The translations under genes were made by a program, and so were the position numbers. From Paenibacillus pabuli (GTDB lineage Bacteria > Bacillota > Bacilli > Paenibacillales > Paenibacillaceae), in assembly GCF_039831995.1 (NCBI RefSeq), contig NZ_JBDOIO010000003.1, positions 3,782,001 through 3,846,000 of the forward strand: DNA of 64,000 nucleotides. The letters run 5' to 3'. Under the pieces are notes generated by a model. That model was not told the origin of the DNA, did no database searches, and worked only from the letters and a program-made list of their open reading frames with translations. The first letter of the stretch is position 1. Every line of letters begins with the position of its first letter. Positions 1 through 9,567 of this stretch are shown here, piece after piece.

Positions 1-1446
1 CTGAATGCTGCTCATCTGATCCACGGCCTGTCCTGCCGCTTCATTACCGGAATACGCAGCACCGGATGTATTCCGCATGTTCTGTGTAATGGATTGCACA
101 CGTTCAGACATTACGCGAACATCTTCGGCCATACGGCTCATCTGGCCCGATCCGTCCGTCACGCTTTTCACTTGCTGCTCCGCACCTTCCGCAAGTTCCT
201 GAATGGAAAGTGTGGAATGTTCAATGGCCTTGGTCGTTTGCTCCGCACTTGCGGACAATTCCTGAGCGGAAGCCGATACCTGCTCCGTTGTCTCCTGGAC
301 ACCCAGAATCATCATCCGGAGGTTGTCTACCATCCGCTCGAAATATTTGGCAAGATCGCCCACTTCATCCTTTCGTCCAGTTTCCATCTTAACCGTCAGA
401 TCACCTTTGCTTACTGCCCGGGCAGACTCTTGCAGACGCCGAATTGGACGCAGCATGGAACGTGTAAACCAGAGGATGAATACCAGCGTCAGGAAAGTTG
501 CAGCCAGAATGACGATTAACGTCGCCATACGGATGTCTTTACTGGCATGGGACAATTCACTTTGTAACATCGTACCGCCTATCTTCCAGCCCGTTGCTTC
601 ATTGGTGGAGAAGGTCATCATTTTGGAATCACCATTGTAGGTGTAGTCGAACATTCCTTCTTTGCCTGCGAACATCGGATCAAGTGCTGCAGACGTTTCT
701 TTTGTACCCGATTCCATTATAGGTGAGGAGATATAGTTTTTCTCCCCATCCAAGATAATGACATATCCTTCCTTGCCCACCTTAATGGAAGCCTGCTCGC
801 TTAGTTCCGTCAGATCCAGAGACAGCCCTACCACACCCGACTGATCTTCCAGTGTTTTGGAGATAAACACGACCGTTACTCCGTCCGTATTCTTAGACAC
901 GGCTGAGACAGCGGGATTGCCCGGATTGGCCATCGCAAGCTTGTACCATTCCCGCTCCCTCGGATCATAGTTGGACCCTTGTGCGCTGCCGGCTGTTTCT
1001 TTTCCCCGAACCATGGTGCCATCTTCTGTTCCTACAAATATATTCATAGCATCGGGGTGCAGCCCGACATATTGCTGTAATTTCACTTCTATCTCGGAAA
1101 CGCCACTTTCCCCACTGAGCATGTCTGTTCGAATGGAATCAGCAAAATAATTGATATCATGAATCTTCGCATTTACATGGGTCTCAATAATTGAATTCGT
1201 TGTGCTTACACTTTGTTTGGCACTATCCATCAGCTGACCTTCTACCGTACGATCAGCAATTAATAGTGTGATCATCCCAATGATTAAACTGGGCACCAGT
1301 AATACGGCCAGAAAGGATACCAGCAGTTTATTGCGTATACTCCAGACAAAGCCCTTTTTCTTGTTTTTCTTTTTTGCTTTATTTTCTTTCTGTTTGCCTG
1401 GTTTGGCAGCATTCTTCACTTGCCCTTGATCCAGATGTTCCCCCAT
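1..1446 (-). CDS. Methyl-accepting chemotaxis protein (3' end outside window)
   Basis: Chemotaxis receptor that senses an extracellular ligand and signals through CheA/CheW. The reading frame is open from the ATG at 1446 to the window edge (482 codons), so only the N-terminal part is present. A very Lys-rich cytoplasmic start (about residues 19-32) precedes TM1 (about 41-63). An extracellular dCache-like sensor follows (about 66-300), then TM2 (about 305-327), a HAMP domain and the first part of the methyl-accepting coiled coil, with Gln/Glu/Ser/Ala-rich heptads. GGGGGAGAAG lies just upstream of the ATG. The ligand cannot be inferred. The family call is secure; the exact sensor subtype is inference. 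Confidence 0.9.
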   Translation of the reverse strand, partial: MGEHLDQGQVKNAAKPGKQKENKAKKKNKKKGFVWSIRNKLLVSFLAVLLVPSLIIGMITLLIADRTVEGQLMDSAKQSVSTTNSIIETHVNAKIHDINYFADSIRTDMLSGESGVSEIEVKLQQYVGLHPDAMNIFVGTEDGTMVRGKETAGSAQGSNYDPREREWYKLAMANPGNPAVSAVSKNTDGVTVVFISKTLEDQSGVVGLSLDLTELSEQASIKVGKEGYVIILDGEKNYISSPIMESGTKETSAALDPMFAGKEGMFDYTYNGDSKMMTFSTNEATGWKIGGTMLQSELSHASKDIRMATLIVILAATFLTLVFILWFTRSMLRPIRRLQESARAVSKGDLTVKMETGRKDEVGDLAKYFERMVDNLRMMILGVQETTEQVSASAQELSASAEQTTKAIEHSTLSIQELAEGAEQQVKSVTDGSGQMSRMAEDVRVMSERVQSITQNMRNTSGAAYSGNEAAGQAVDQMSSIQ

Positions 1447-1605
1447 CCTGCTTCTCCCCCTCTAAAAAATTCAATCTTTGTTCGTATGTAGGACCCTCTC
1501 CATGTCGACTTCAACCCTTATCTATCAAATCAAATCTATCTATAGGGTTATCATATATATCGGCTCAAGTTCATATTTATTTGATTACAAAAATTGACAT
1601 GGCAT

Positions 1606-1640
1606 GACAAACAAGCCACTCCGGTAACCCGAAGTGACTC
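1606..1640 (-). terminator. Rho-independent terminator of the EAL gene
   Basis: On the minus strand a 12-bp stem with two G:U pairs (1640-1629 against 1624-1613, loop GTTA) is followed by TTGTTTG. It lies about 30 bp past the stop of the gene ending at 1672. Confidence 0.65.
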
Positions 1641-1671
1641 GTATATGTATACATAGTAAGGAGGCATTTAT

Positions 1672-2715
1672 TTAGGCGGATGTTTGACGATATGGACCCT
1701 GCGGCGGCTTAGCCGATGGTTTACCAAAGTAATATCCCTGAGCCAGTTCGATGCCTATGGAACGGCAAAAATCAAATTCCTCCATGCGTTCGATGCCTTC
1801 AGCAAGCACACGTCCCCCGAATCGGCGTGACATCTCAACAATATCGATAATTTGCTGTTGTTTAACCGGATCACGATCACAATGATCAATCAGACTACGA
1901 TCAATTTTGACAAAATCGGGCTCCAGCCGATTCATCAATTCAATGGTTGAATACCCTGCCCCGACATCATCCAGTGCAACCGACATTCCACGGGAACGAT
2001 ACACCGAAAAAATATGTTGAAGGATGGACATATGCTGAATCTGTTCCGTTTCCACAACTTCAAACACAAAATCCTTCGGGTCCAGTGCCAAGCGTTCAAT
2101 CGCCTCAAACGTATGGGTCAGGCAAAATTCAGGATTGTATATCGAGGAGGGCAGGAAATTCACAAAGCGTTTAACACCATGAGGCAAAAAAGCTGCACTT
2201 GTTTCGATTGCAGTAATCCTTGCGGTCCGATCCAAAAAAGTATGTAATCCCGTATCCCGGGCAACCTCAAATAAGTCATACGGGCTAAATGGAGTCCCAT
2301 TTTCGGAAGGCCGCAGCAGGAACTCGAATCCGATAATCTGTTCATTGGCATCAACAATAGGCTGCATATGACTGCTGAATTGATTGTTCAAAATAATGGA
2401 TACCAGGTCTGCATGCTTGAATCGAGATTCCAGCATCCGAAGACTAATCCAGCCTGACTGATCCGCTTGTTCATGAATCGGAGTTACCTGTACTGTAATG
2501 GACTCTGGCAGGATTGTTTCGAGCTTCTGTATCAATCCAAGCCAGTTCTGTACAGATTCAGCATTCGTATAGGTCATCCATATCGCTTCTTCCGAATGTT
2601 CAACATGCACACCCAACGTTCGCAGCGCTTCCAGCAAAACGGGGAAAACGGGACGCAGATACAGAGTACCTTGATCCTCAATTGGATAGATTGGACTGCA
2701 GCCACTGCAATTCAT
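1672..2715 (-). CDS. EAL-domain cyclic-di-GMP phosphodiesterase
   Basis: Predicted cytoplasmic enzyme that linearises c-di-GMP to pGpG. The first 100 or so residues form a region I do not recognise, starting with a CxxC (Cys3, Cys6). The EAL domain covers about 110-335. The residues expected for metal binding and hydrolysis all seem present: Glu131 (variant EFLLR instead of EALLR), Asn186, Glu219, Asp249-Asp250, Lys270, Glu306 and Gln326, so it may be active. There is no TM segment or GGDEF domain. ATG at 2715 follows AAGGGGG. It stands alone between terminators. The Cys pair could bind metal or a thiol signal, which is speculative. Confidence 0.88.
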   Translation of the reverse strand: MNCSGCSPIYPIEDQGTLYLRPVFPVLLEALRTLGVHVEHSEEAIWMTYTNAESVQNWLGLIQKLETILPESITVQVTPIHEQADQSGWISLRMLESRFKHADLVSIILNNQFSSHMQPIVDANEQIIGFEFLLRPSENGTPFSPYDLFEVARDTGLHTFLDRTARITAIETSAAFLPHGVKRFVNFLPSSIYNPEFCLTHTFEAIERLALDPKDFVFEVVETEQIQHMSILQHIFSVYRSRGMSVALDDVGAGYSTIELMNRLEPDFVKIDRSLIDHCDRDPVKQQQIIDIVEMSRRFGGRVLAEGIERMEEFDFCRSIGIELAQGYYFGKPSAKPPQGPYRQTSA

Positions 2716-2875
2716 GTAGAACCCCCTTGCCGGTTTATGTTTCTATTTCAATTAATGTTTACTGGTATATACCCAAAGTTTGTAAATATTATAGCATGGG
2801 TCATAAAATTAATCTCTAGTGTTTTGATGACTTCCGGTATGAACGTTTTGGCTACAGTCTTAAACATTTTTGCAG

Positions 2876-2909
2876 AAAAAAGACCGTCAGTCTGATGACT
2901 GTCGGTCTT
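2876..2909 (-). terminator. Terminator of the nucleotidase gene
   Basis: A 12-bp stem with one mismatch (2909-2898 against 2892-2881) is followed on the minus strand by a run of T. It lies 16 bp beyond the stop at 2926. Confidence 0.85.
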
Positions 2910-2925
2910 CATTATCCGCTACATA

Positions 2926-5178
2926 TTATGAAGCGGGAATTACGATTTTCTGTCCAACTTTCAGTTGATGTACATTTGAAATTTTGTTGGCTGTGGCAAG
3001 CTTGCGCCAGTCCACTCCATATTTCAAGCCGATGCGGTACAGGTTGTCCCCTTTTTTCACCACATATACCACTTTGCCGCTTGCTGGTTTCTCAGGTTGC
3101 GGTTGCGGTTCAGGTTTTGGCGTTGGGGCTGGCGTTGGCGCTGGAGAAGGCTCCGTTCCCGGTTCAGGAGTCACCGCTGCTTCTCCAGTCAATTTCAAGC
3201 CATACTCGGCAAAACCTTCATCATTGGTACCAATGAAAGACATCGCAGGGTTTGCTTCAACCAGTGCCTTGGCATCCGGGGAAGACGCAAACACGACTTC
3301 AAGATCGTCCAGCGCTGCTGCAGTTACACTTGCAGAAGGCTTGATTGGTGCCAGTGACCAGTTGCCATCAGCTGCCGGGTTAATCTTTTTGTTATCACGG
3401 ATATAGTCAATGATAACCTGACGGTTCTCATCCGGTGCTGCCAAAACGATACGTTTACCGTCCGGATTGGCCAATTTGGACGAAGAAGCACGATAGTTAT
3501 TCGTTGCCACGATAAACTTTTGCTCCGGATCGATCGGCTTGCCATTGAAGCTGAGGTCCTTGATCCGGTTTGCCGAAGCATTCACCACGGTTGCTTTGGA
3601 ATCGTATTTTGCAGGCTGAGTCACATCGATTTGGTACGTTACGCCATCGATAACATCGAAGTTGTACGTCGGGAAATCCATGTTGATCAGCTGCTGCTGT
3701 CCGCCCTTAGCCGGGTCGATCTGATTGAACTGGCCCGCAGACCATTCCAACCATTCCTTGATTTCAGCACCGTTAACCATAACGGCATGTACCGTATTTG
3801 GATATACGTATAGATCAGCTACGTTTTTGATCGCAATGGTGCCTGCAGGGATATTCGTGTAGTACGAAGCACCTGAACGGCCGCCCGCTTTAAATGGAGC
3901 TCCTGCAGACAATACCGGGATATCTTCATACTCGGTTCCTTGCATGTGTTTCTCCACATACCATTTCTGTGCATTCGTTACGATCTGAATGGATGGATCA
4001 TCCTGAACCAATGCGAAGAAGCTGTTGATTGGAGCAGTTGTCTCTCCGACCGGACCACGTACATATTCAAGAGTACCCTCGTGCTCGTCATGAACGGCAT
4101 CGATGATCTCCTGATCCGCATCAACCAATGGCTTTTTGTTCGCAGTGTCATAGATTGGACGCGCTTCCGTCGCGGAATCTACCACGGTCCATTTGCCATC
4201 AACCAGTTCCAGATCGAGGTCGATGATTCCAAGATGATCGCCCCAGAATCCTGGTTCCACCGCTGGAACACCATTGATGGTACCTTTTTCAAGATCCACC
4301 CCTTTTTTGCCTTCAAAATCAGCACTTGGGAATACCTTGTGGGCATGTCCAAACAAAATGGCATTAATGCCTTCCACTTGGCTCAGATAAAGCACCGAGT
4401 TTTCCATCAGATCCGTTTGAGGGATATCTTCAAAACCGGAGTGAGGAATGGCAACGATAATGTCCGCACCTTCAGCCTTCATTTGCGGAATGAATTTCTT
4501 GGCCGTAGCGATAATATCCTTGGCAATAACTTTGCCTTCCAGATTAGCGCTGTCCCACTGCATGATTTGCGGCGGTACGAATCCAATGACACCCACCTTG
4601 ATGGTATGCTCTTTGCCGCTCTCATCCGTTACTTTTTTATCCAAAATCTTATATGGCGTGAAGTAATTCTTATCGTTCGTTTCATCGTCATCGCCGTCAT
4701 CTGCATAGACATTCGCATTAATATAAGGGAAGTTGGCACCCTCCAGCGTCATGTCCAGGAAATCCAGACCATAGTTAAACTCGTGGTTCCCGATGTTACC
4801 GGCATCATAATCGAGCAAATTCATTGCTTTATATACAGGGTGAGTCTCACCCTTTTGAAGTGGATCGATTTTGGCTACATAGTCTCCAAGCGGGTTACCC
4901 TGAATCAGGTCGCCATTGTCGAACAAAAGGCTGTTCTTCGCTTCATCACGCGCTTTTTTGATCAGCGTAGCTGTCTTGGCGAGTCCATACTGATCGGTCT
5001 CTTTGTCGGAGTAGTAATCATAGTTAATCAGATTGTCATGAATGTCTGTTGTTTCCATGATCCGCAATTTTACTTTGGCAGCATCTGCAGCCGATACAGG
5101 TACCGGAAATACGGCAAGCACGTTTAATGCAACCAAAGCGGCAGTTAGGCTCGATAATACTTTTTTGTTCTTTTTCAA
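2926..5178 (-). CDS. Secreted 2',3'-cyclic-nucleotide 2'-phosphodiesterase / 3'-nucleotidase with C-terminal LysM
   Basis: Extracellular enzyme of the CpdB/UshA/YfkN class that hydrolyses 2',3'-cyclic nucleotides and nucleoside monophosphates to release nucleosides and phosphate. A signal peptide (1-30, ending VSA) is followed by a calcineurin-like metallophosphoesterase domain with Asp45-His47 (DIHDN), a GNHEFNYG block and GHAHKVFP. A 5'-nucleotidase C-terminal domain runs to about 670. Then comes a Pro/Glu-rich linker and a LysM domain (about 706-750) that should anchor it to peptidoglycan. At 750 aa it is slightly longer than single-domain homologues because of the linker and LysM. It may feed the nucleoside transporter at 34.8-39.4 kb (inference). 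Confidence 0.92.
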   Translation of the reverse strand: MKKNKKVLSSLTAALVALNVLAVFPVPVSAADAAKVKLRIMETTDIHDNLINYDYYSDKETDQYGLAKTATLIKKARDEAKNSLLFDNGDLIQGNPLGDYVAKIDPLQKGETHPVYKAMNLLDYDAGNIGNHEFNYGLDFLDMTLEGANFPYINANVYADDGDDDETNDKNYFTPYKILDKKVTDESGKEHTIKVGVIGFVPPQIMQWDSANLEGKVIAKDIIATAKKFIPQMKAEGADIIVAIPHSGFEDIPQTDLMENSVLYLSQVEGINAILFGHAHKVFPSADFEGKKGVDLEKGTINGVPAVEPGFWGDHLGIIDLDLELVDGKWTVVDSATEARPIYDTANKKPLVDADQEIIDAVHDEHEGTLEYVRGPVGETTAPINSFFALVQDDPSIQIVTNAQKWYVEKHMQGTEYEDIPVLSAGAPFKAGGRSGASYYTNIPAGTIAIKNVADLYVYPNTVHAVMVNGAEIKEWLEWSAGQFNQIDPAKGGQQQLINMDFPTYNFDVIDGVTYQIDVTQPAKYDSKATVVNASANRIKDLSFNGKPIDPEQKFIVATNNYRASSSKLANPDGKRIVLAAPDENRQVIIDYIRDNKKINPAADGNWSLAPIKPSASVTAAALDDLEVVFASSPDAKALVEANPAMSFIGTNDEGFAEYGLKLTGEAAVTPEPGTEPSPAPTPAPTPKPEPQPQPEKPASGKVVYVVKKGDNLYRIGLKYGVDWRKLATANKISNVHQLKVGQKIVIPAS

Positions 5179-5358
5179 AATAACCCCTCCCGGTTATGTA
5201 CATTGAATCATGCCATAGTGTGCAAACGAATAGGCGCAGAAATAGCCTAGATTTCATGGGTTGTGCGTTCTGAATTTCCGGTCTTAACCAGCCGAATTCA
5301 GGTTAGTTTATCTCACATGAACATCTATTCATATCTGTGCGTATCGTTTACATTCCAA

Positions 5359-5387
5359 ATCATAACGCAATGAGACGTGGTTGAAAA
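5359..5387 (-). promoter_or_regulatory. Candidate sigma-A promoter of the nucleotidase gene
   Basis: TTTTCA (5387-5382), 17-nt spacer, TATGAT (5364-5359) on the minus strand, leaving a 5' leader of about 170 nt. The -35 matches consensus at 4 of 6 positions. Confidence 0.45.
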
Positions 5388-5555
5388 GCATTATTTTTTA
5401 CATTATCCGCACATACAAAGCCAACTTTACATAATCATGCGGAGTTTCGACATATTTCTCGCTTTTTTTGTTAATATATAGTTTACCCAACGTGTTAAAT
5501 ACGTATATTACATAAGACTTACATATGTATCCATTTCATCCTGTCCATTAGCCAG
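5388..5555. other. Non-coding stretch upstream of the nucleotidase promoter
   Basis: Together with 5179-5387 this makes a 460-bp gap without a gene. It is AT-rich with scattered TTTACA words on the plus strand. Their spacing is irregular and on the wrong strand for a PhoP box, so I assign no function. Confidence 0.4.
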
Positions 5556-5590
5556 CAAAAAACCGTGAAGCCCTAATGCCTCCACGGTTT
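5556..5590 (-). terminator. Terminator of the PNPOx-like gene
   Basis: On the minus strand AACCGTG pairs with CACGGTT, extended by a G:U and two more pairs, then TTTTTT. It lies about 50 bp after the stop at 5642. Confidence 0.8.
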
Positions 5591-5641
5591 ATATGTCCTT
5601 CATTATTCAGCGCTTCCAAAGAGCGCTATTATTTGACTGCT

Positions 5642-6058
5642 TTATTGTTCCCACACCTGATGCTCATGGTCCTTGCCTGTATATTCAATGCGTACTGGTG
5701 TAATATCCAAAATGACATAATTCGGATCGTTCGGGCCGTCAAACCAGGCCTTCAGTTCATCATTCCACACTTCTTCGCGCAGGTTTTCATTTTTGGTCAC
5801 TTCACAAGTTCCTTCAATCTCAACCACTTCTTTGGTGCCACCCGCTTCATAGCCAAGCAAAAGACTTACATTGGGGTTGTTCTCAAGCTCCTCCACCTTA
5901 TGTGTGCGGCGGTTCGTCGCCAAATGAATATTCATGCCATCATTGAAAAGCGCCATATAGCGGGATTTCGGTTTACCATTCTCGACAGTTGAGAAGCTGC
6001 AAAAGGGGTTGTTTTCCAATGCTTTTACAATGTTTTGTTCTAGTTCAGTCTTATTCAT
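5642..6058 (-). CDS. Pyridoxamine 5'-phosphate oxidase-family flavin-binding protein
   Basis: 138-aa split-barrel protein of the PNPOx-like / general stress protein 26 group, which binds FMN or another flavin. The N-terminal half has the typical strand order with phrases such as SRYMALFNDG and ATNRRTHKVEEL. The middle carries NPNVSLLLGYE and the end has YVILDITPVRIEY. True PNPOx enzymes are longer (over 200 aa), so pyridoxine oxidation is unlikely; the substrate is unknown. ATG at 6058 has a GGAAGGAG-type site upstream. Monocistronic with its own terminator. Confidence 0.85.
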   Translation of the reverse strand: MNKTELEQNIVKALENNPFCSFSTVENGKPKSRYMALFNDGMNIHLATNRRTHKVEELENNPNVSLLLGYEAGGTKEVVEIEGTCEVTKNENLREEVWNDELKAWFDGPNDPNYVILDITPVRIEYTGKDHEHQVWEQ

Positions 6059-6457
6059 GGGACATGCTCCTTCCGGTTGGGGGTAGTTTTGAAGATATAT
6101 GGGCAGCCGTTACGGTTACGGATCGTTCTTCCGATCACTGTTGTCTACAAATATTCTTGATTTGATTGTTGTAAGGTTATAATTCAGAGACAAACGTGAC
6201 CGCTGACGCTTCTTCAGAATCGATTCCGTTCCCTTCACTGCTCCCACAGTTCTTCAAATCAGGGATAGTTAAGCCAAAGGATTACAGGACACCTCATTAA
6301 ATGCCCGTCTTGAAGGCTTCTTCTGATGTTATCGAGTAAACAGCAGCTTGTTTATATATAAGTTGCGTGACATAAAAGCCTGTACTTATAGTGTACCCAC
6401 CCCACCTATGGTGAATCCATGAATCCGTTCGTAAACGTGACCATATTGGAAAGGTTA
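6059..6457. other. 399-bp intergenic region, no gene seen
   Basis: No reading frame with coding character on either strand. A plus-strand TTGATT/TATAAT pair near 6170 has only a 15-nt spacer and nothing downstream to drive. No clear terminator is seen for the Nudix gene ending at 6458. Confidence 0.4.
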
Positions 6458-6916
6458 TTAGTTCATATCCCCAAGATAAATTCGCGATGGCTCACGTTTT
6501 AACAGCAATTGGCCAATGGTTTGGGGATACAACCGGACGGAAGGCAGATCCTCAAGGGCGATCCATTCCACCGCGACCTGATGATCATCCGGGTTGGAGC
6601 CTTCAAATACTGTGGCATTCACATCCTTCAGACTGCATTCGAAATAAAACTCAACCTGGTGAATGTCCGCATCCCATTCGGCAAACTCATGATTTTTACC
6701 GATGTATTCCCGGATATGCAGCAATTCTCCCACGGTCACCGCCTGTCCGATCTCCTCCAGACACTCGCGGGCAACCGCATCCTTCAGTTCTTCCCCCTTT
6801 TCCTGTCCCCCACCCGGGAAAACATGAGCTGCACCGTATTGATCCTCCAAACGGATGACGAGCAGCCTTCCATTCTGTACGATGACCGCCTTCGCGGAAT
6901 TTCGTATCGGTTTCAT
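6458..6916 (-). CDS. Nudix hydrolase
   Basis: 152-aa pyrophosphohydrolase acting on a nucleoside diphosphate linked to some moiety X. The Nudix signature Gx5Ex7REUxEExGU is intact, from GGGQEKGEELKDAV to RECLEEIGQ (about residues 35-58), supplying the Mg-binding glutamates. The N-terminus KAVIVQNGRLLVIRLED is the usual first strands. It starts 64 bp downstream of pxpA on the same strand and could be read from the same message. Substrate unknown. Confidence 0.88.
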   Translation of the reverse strand: MKPIRNSAKAVIVQNGRLLVIRLEDQYGAAHVFPGGGQEKGEELKDAVARECLEEIGQAVTVGELLHIREYIGKNHEFAEWDADIHQVEFYFECSLKDVNATVFEGSNPDDHQVAVEWIALEDLPSVRLYPQTIGQLLLKREPSRIYLGDMN

Positions 6917-6980
6917 CTGTTCATCGACTCCAATTCATTCATATGTAACTATCTCGAACGTTTCCGGTTCTGATCCTATC

Positions 6981-7745
6981 TCAAGCATGACCTGGAGCCG
7001 ACAGGATTACTCCTTCAGCTTCAAGTAACATGTGGATTTCTCTGGCAAAAGAAAGGGCATGTTCCCCGTCGCCATGTATGCATATGGTCTCCGCTTTGAG
7101 GGAAATCGGTACGCCTTCCGTGGACACAACGATACCTTCATTCACCATACGCAGCACCTGAGCCAGTGCCTGTTCAGGCTGCTGAATGACTGCTCCCGCT
7201 TGACTGCGGGGCGTCAGTTTTCCATCTGCCCCATAAGTCCGATCGGCAAACACTTCACTCACGCTGCGCAAACCGATCCGATCCGCTGCCTGAATGAGCT
7301 CGCTGCCTGCGAGACCATACAGGTATAGTTCAGGTCTCACGTTGTAAACCGCCTGAGCAATAGCTTCAGCAAGCAGCCTATTCTCCGCGGCCATATTGTA
7401 TAACGCGCCGTGCGGTTTCACATGATGCATGCAGCCGCCGTAAGATCGGACGAAGGCATCGAGTGCCCCGATCTGGTAGACCACCATGTCATAGGCTTCC
7501 TGTGGCGTTATATCCATACGTCTCCTGCCAAAACCCTGCATATCCGGCAAGCCGGGATGCGCTCCAATTGCAATCTGATGCTCCATGGCCTTTTCCACCG
7601 TTGATCGCATGGTGGCCGGATCCCCCGCATGAAATCCGCAAGCAATGTTGGCGGAAGTGATCAGCGGCAAAACCGCTTCATCCCAGGGCATTCGATATAT
7701 ACCATAACTTTCGCCCAGATCACAATTGATATCCACCTTCTTCAT
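6981..7745 (-). CDS. pxpA: 5-oxoprolinase subunit A (LamB/YcsF family)
   Basis: Subunit of the prokaryotic ATP-dependent 5-oxoprolinase PxpABC, which opens 5-oxoproline to L-glutamate in the cytoplasm. The 254-aa length and the family landmarks fit: [12 protein letters not shown] at the N-terminus, [27 protein letters not shown] and [10 protein letters not shown]. Its ATG (7745-7743) shares one base with the TAA stop of pxpC, giving translational coupling. Last of the pxpB-pxpC-pxpA set. Confidence 0.95.
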   Translation of the reverse strand: MKKVDINCDLGESYGIYRMPWDEAVLPLITSANIACGFHAGDPATMRSTVEKAMEHQIAIGAHPGLPDMQGFGRRRMDITPQEAYDMVVYQIGALDAFVRSYGGCMHHVKPHGALYNMAAENRLLAEAIAQAVYNVRPELYLYGLAGSELIQAADRIGLRSVSEVFADRTYGADGKLTPRSQAGAVIQQPEQALAQVLRMVNEGIVVSTEGVPISLKAETICIHGDGEHALSFAREIHMLLEAEGVILSAPGHA

Positions 7746-8770
7746 TAACGTTCCCCCGTTTCGGCCAATCTTCTGCGGATGAATGCAGCGCTCAGCTGCA
7801 ATCCCCGTTCCTGCTCAAAGAATAACCGCTGCGCTTCTTCACGTGTAATTGGCTGAAAAGCAACCCGAGTCCCTGGCCTAGCCTGGGCCAATACCGGCAA
7901 ATCCACGCTGGCTACCTGTGCAATCACAGGATATCCTCCAATGGTCTGATGATCTGCCATCAGTATGATGGGCTGACCATCTGCTGGCACCTGAACAGTG
8001 CCATAGGTAACTGCTTCCGATAGCCGGCTCATGGGTCGTTCAAGCTCCAGCCTTGAGCCCTCCAATCGATAACCCATCCGATCCGACTGAGGAGCAATCA
8101 CGTACCGCTCACTATACCATCGTTCCAGGCTGCCCTTGGTAAACTTGGAAATATCCGCGCCTGGCATTACACGTATCACCGGCTCAAGCTGATATAAAGG
8201 CCATTCTCTACTTGATAGATGCCATATCGGTGCCTTCATTCGTGTCTTCTCAAGCTTCACTTGTTCCAGTAATGGATGGAGCATGGCTTGCGCTTCGCAA
8301 GATGCCTCCCCAGCAGATAAAATATCTCCTGTCCGCAGAGCTCTGCCTTCCAAGCCACCAATACCCGTTTTTAGGTCCGTACTTCGGCTCCCCATGACCT
8401 CATTCACCACGATCCCGCCGGCAATGGACAGGTATGCTCTCAATCCGGATCGACATCTCCCAAATTTCAATACACTTCCCGCTAATAGCCCGACTGGACG
8501 CCACAGGGGAACGGGATGGTCATCCACGGTCGCCGACAGATCTGCACCACATACAGCAATAAGGCTATTTTCATGAAATCGAAGTTCGGGACCTGTCATG
8601 GTCATCTCCAATACAGCTGCATTACGGGAATTATTCACCAGCATATTGGCTGCTCTTGCTGCAAATGTATCCATGACCCCACCAGGATGCACCCCATGCC
8701 GTCGATATCCGTACCTTCCCTCATCCTGAACCGTTGACAACAAGCCTGGGCGAATGACCTCCATTCTCAT
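7745..8770 (-). CDS. pxpC: 5-oxoprolinase subunit C (KipA/allophanate hydrolase subunit 2 family)
   Basis: Large PxpABC subunit with the biotin-dependent carboxyltransferase-like fold (older names KipA, AHS2). Start chosen at ATG 8770, because AAGGAGG lies 7 nt upstream and the ATG forms an ATGA overlap with the pxpB stop. A further in-frame ATG at 8788 lies inside pxpB and has no comparable site. The protein is about 341 aa. The opening [17 protein letters not shown] and the GVHPGGVMD and GMADHQT-type regions are family signatures (here [14 protein letters not shown]). Acts with PxpA and PxpB. Confidence 0.94.
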   Translation of the reverse strand: MRMEVIRPGLLSTVQDEGRYGYRRHGVHPGGVMDTFAARAANMLVNNSRNAAVLEMTMTGPELRFHENSLIAVCGADLSATVDDHPVPLWRPVGLLAGSVLKFGRCRSGLRAYLSIAGGIVVNEVMGSRSTDLKTGIGGLEGRALRTGDILSAGEASCEAQAMLHPLLEQVKLEKTRMKAPIWHLSSREWPLYQLEPVIRVMPGADISKFTKGSLERWYSERYVIAPQSDRMGYRLEGSRLELERPMSRLSEAVTYGTVQVPADGQPIILMADHQTIGGYPVIAQVASVDLPVLAQARPGTRVAFQPITREEAQRLFFEQERGLQLSAAFIRRRLAETGER

Positions 8771-9525
8771 CCTTCGCCCTCCTTCCATTCCATGTAATCC
8801 TGCTCAGTTATCGCTTCAAACCGAACCCGATCCCCTGCCTGCAGTAGACTCGGCTGATCATGCTCAGGACGAAACAGCTTCAGGGGTGTTCGTCCGATGC
8901 ATTGCCAGCCCCCGGGCGTGGCTACCGGGTAAATTCCGGTTTGCTCGCCGCCGATTCCCACGGTTCCGGCTTCTACCTTAAGCCGGGGAGTTGCTCTTCG
9001 GGGTGTAGCGATCCGTTCCGATAACCCGCCAAGATAGGGAAATCCCGGTGCGAATCCAATCATGTGAACCAGATAATCGCCAGATGTGTGAATCGCAACG
9101 ACTTCAACTGGCGTCAGTCCGTTTTCTCTCGCAACATACTCCAGGTCAGGCCCGAATGGACCCCCGTAGCAGACTGGAATCACAACGGTTCTGGATTGGT
9201 TATGTACGGAATCCTCCAGCATCTCTAACCGGGCCAGTATCATTCTGCACACATGTTGATATGGAGAAATTCCACTTTCTCCTTTTTCTGCAGCGGATCG
9301 AGTAGAAACTGCAATAACCATTGGATCATAAAACAATGCAACGGACGCGTACGACGGTACCAACTCCACCATGCCCGGAAAGGGACGTTCCTCCAGCCAA
9401 GTACAGATTGAGATCACTCTGCGGTGAACTTCATCCGATATCGCATCTCCTAAACGGATCATCACCCCAGCCTCACCCAGTGGAGACAGCATCTCTTCCG
9501 TCCATACATACTTGATTCTGCTCAC
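8767..9525 (-). CDS. pxpB: 5-oxoprolinase subunit B (KipI family)
   Basis: 252-aa PxpB/KipI homologue, first gene of the pxpBCA set. Family landmarks are the SYASVALFYDP segment, the VIPVCYGGPFGPDL block, GFAPGFPYLGGL and GWQCIGRTPLKLF. In Bacillus subtilis the homologue KipI also inhibits KinA; whether that happens here is not shown by sequence. ATG 9525 is 42 bp after the phosphatase stop at 9568, and no terminator is visible between them, so upstream genes may be co-transcribed. Confidence 0.94.
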   Translation of the reverse strand: MSRIKYVWTEEMLSPLGEAGVMIRLGDAISDEVHRRVISICTWLEERPFPGMVELVPSYASVALFYDPMVIAVSTRSAAEKGESGISPYQHVCRMILARLEMLEDSVHNQSRTVVIPVCYGGPFGPDLEYVARENGLTPVEVVAIHTSGDYLVHMIGFAPGFPYLGGLSERIATPRRATPRLKVEAGTVGIGGEQTGIYPVATPGGWQCIGRTPLKLFRPEHDQPSLLQAGDRVRFEAITEQDYMEWKEGEG

Positions 9526-9567
9526 GCCATCTCCTCCCTTACCTGCAAGTTTAGGATAGATAATGTT

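Noticed and set aside
3090..3175. Pro/Glu/Gln-rich repeats as a tandem repeat element
   Set aside because: They code the linker between nucleotidase and LysM; simple codon repeats, not an independent element.
3940..5127. 395-codon open frame on the plus strand opposite the nucleotidase
   Set aside because: It is antisense to a clearly recognised gene and has no family features; the open frame follows from the codon bias of the real gene.
5341..5440. TTTACA words that could be PhoP boxes upstream of the nucleotidase
   Set aside because: They are on the opposite strand and 29 bp or more apart, not the about 11-bp repeat of Pho boxes.
6150..6200. Orphan plus-strand promoter TTGATT/TATAAT
   Set aside because: Spacer of only 15 nt and no gene or structured RNA downstream.
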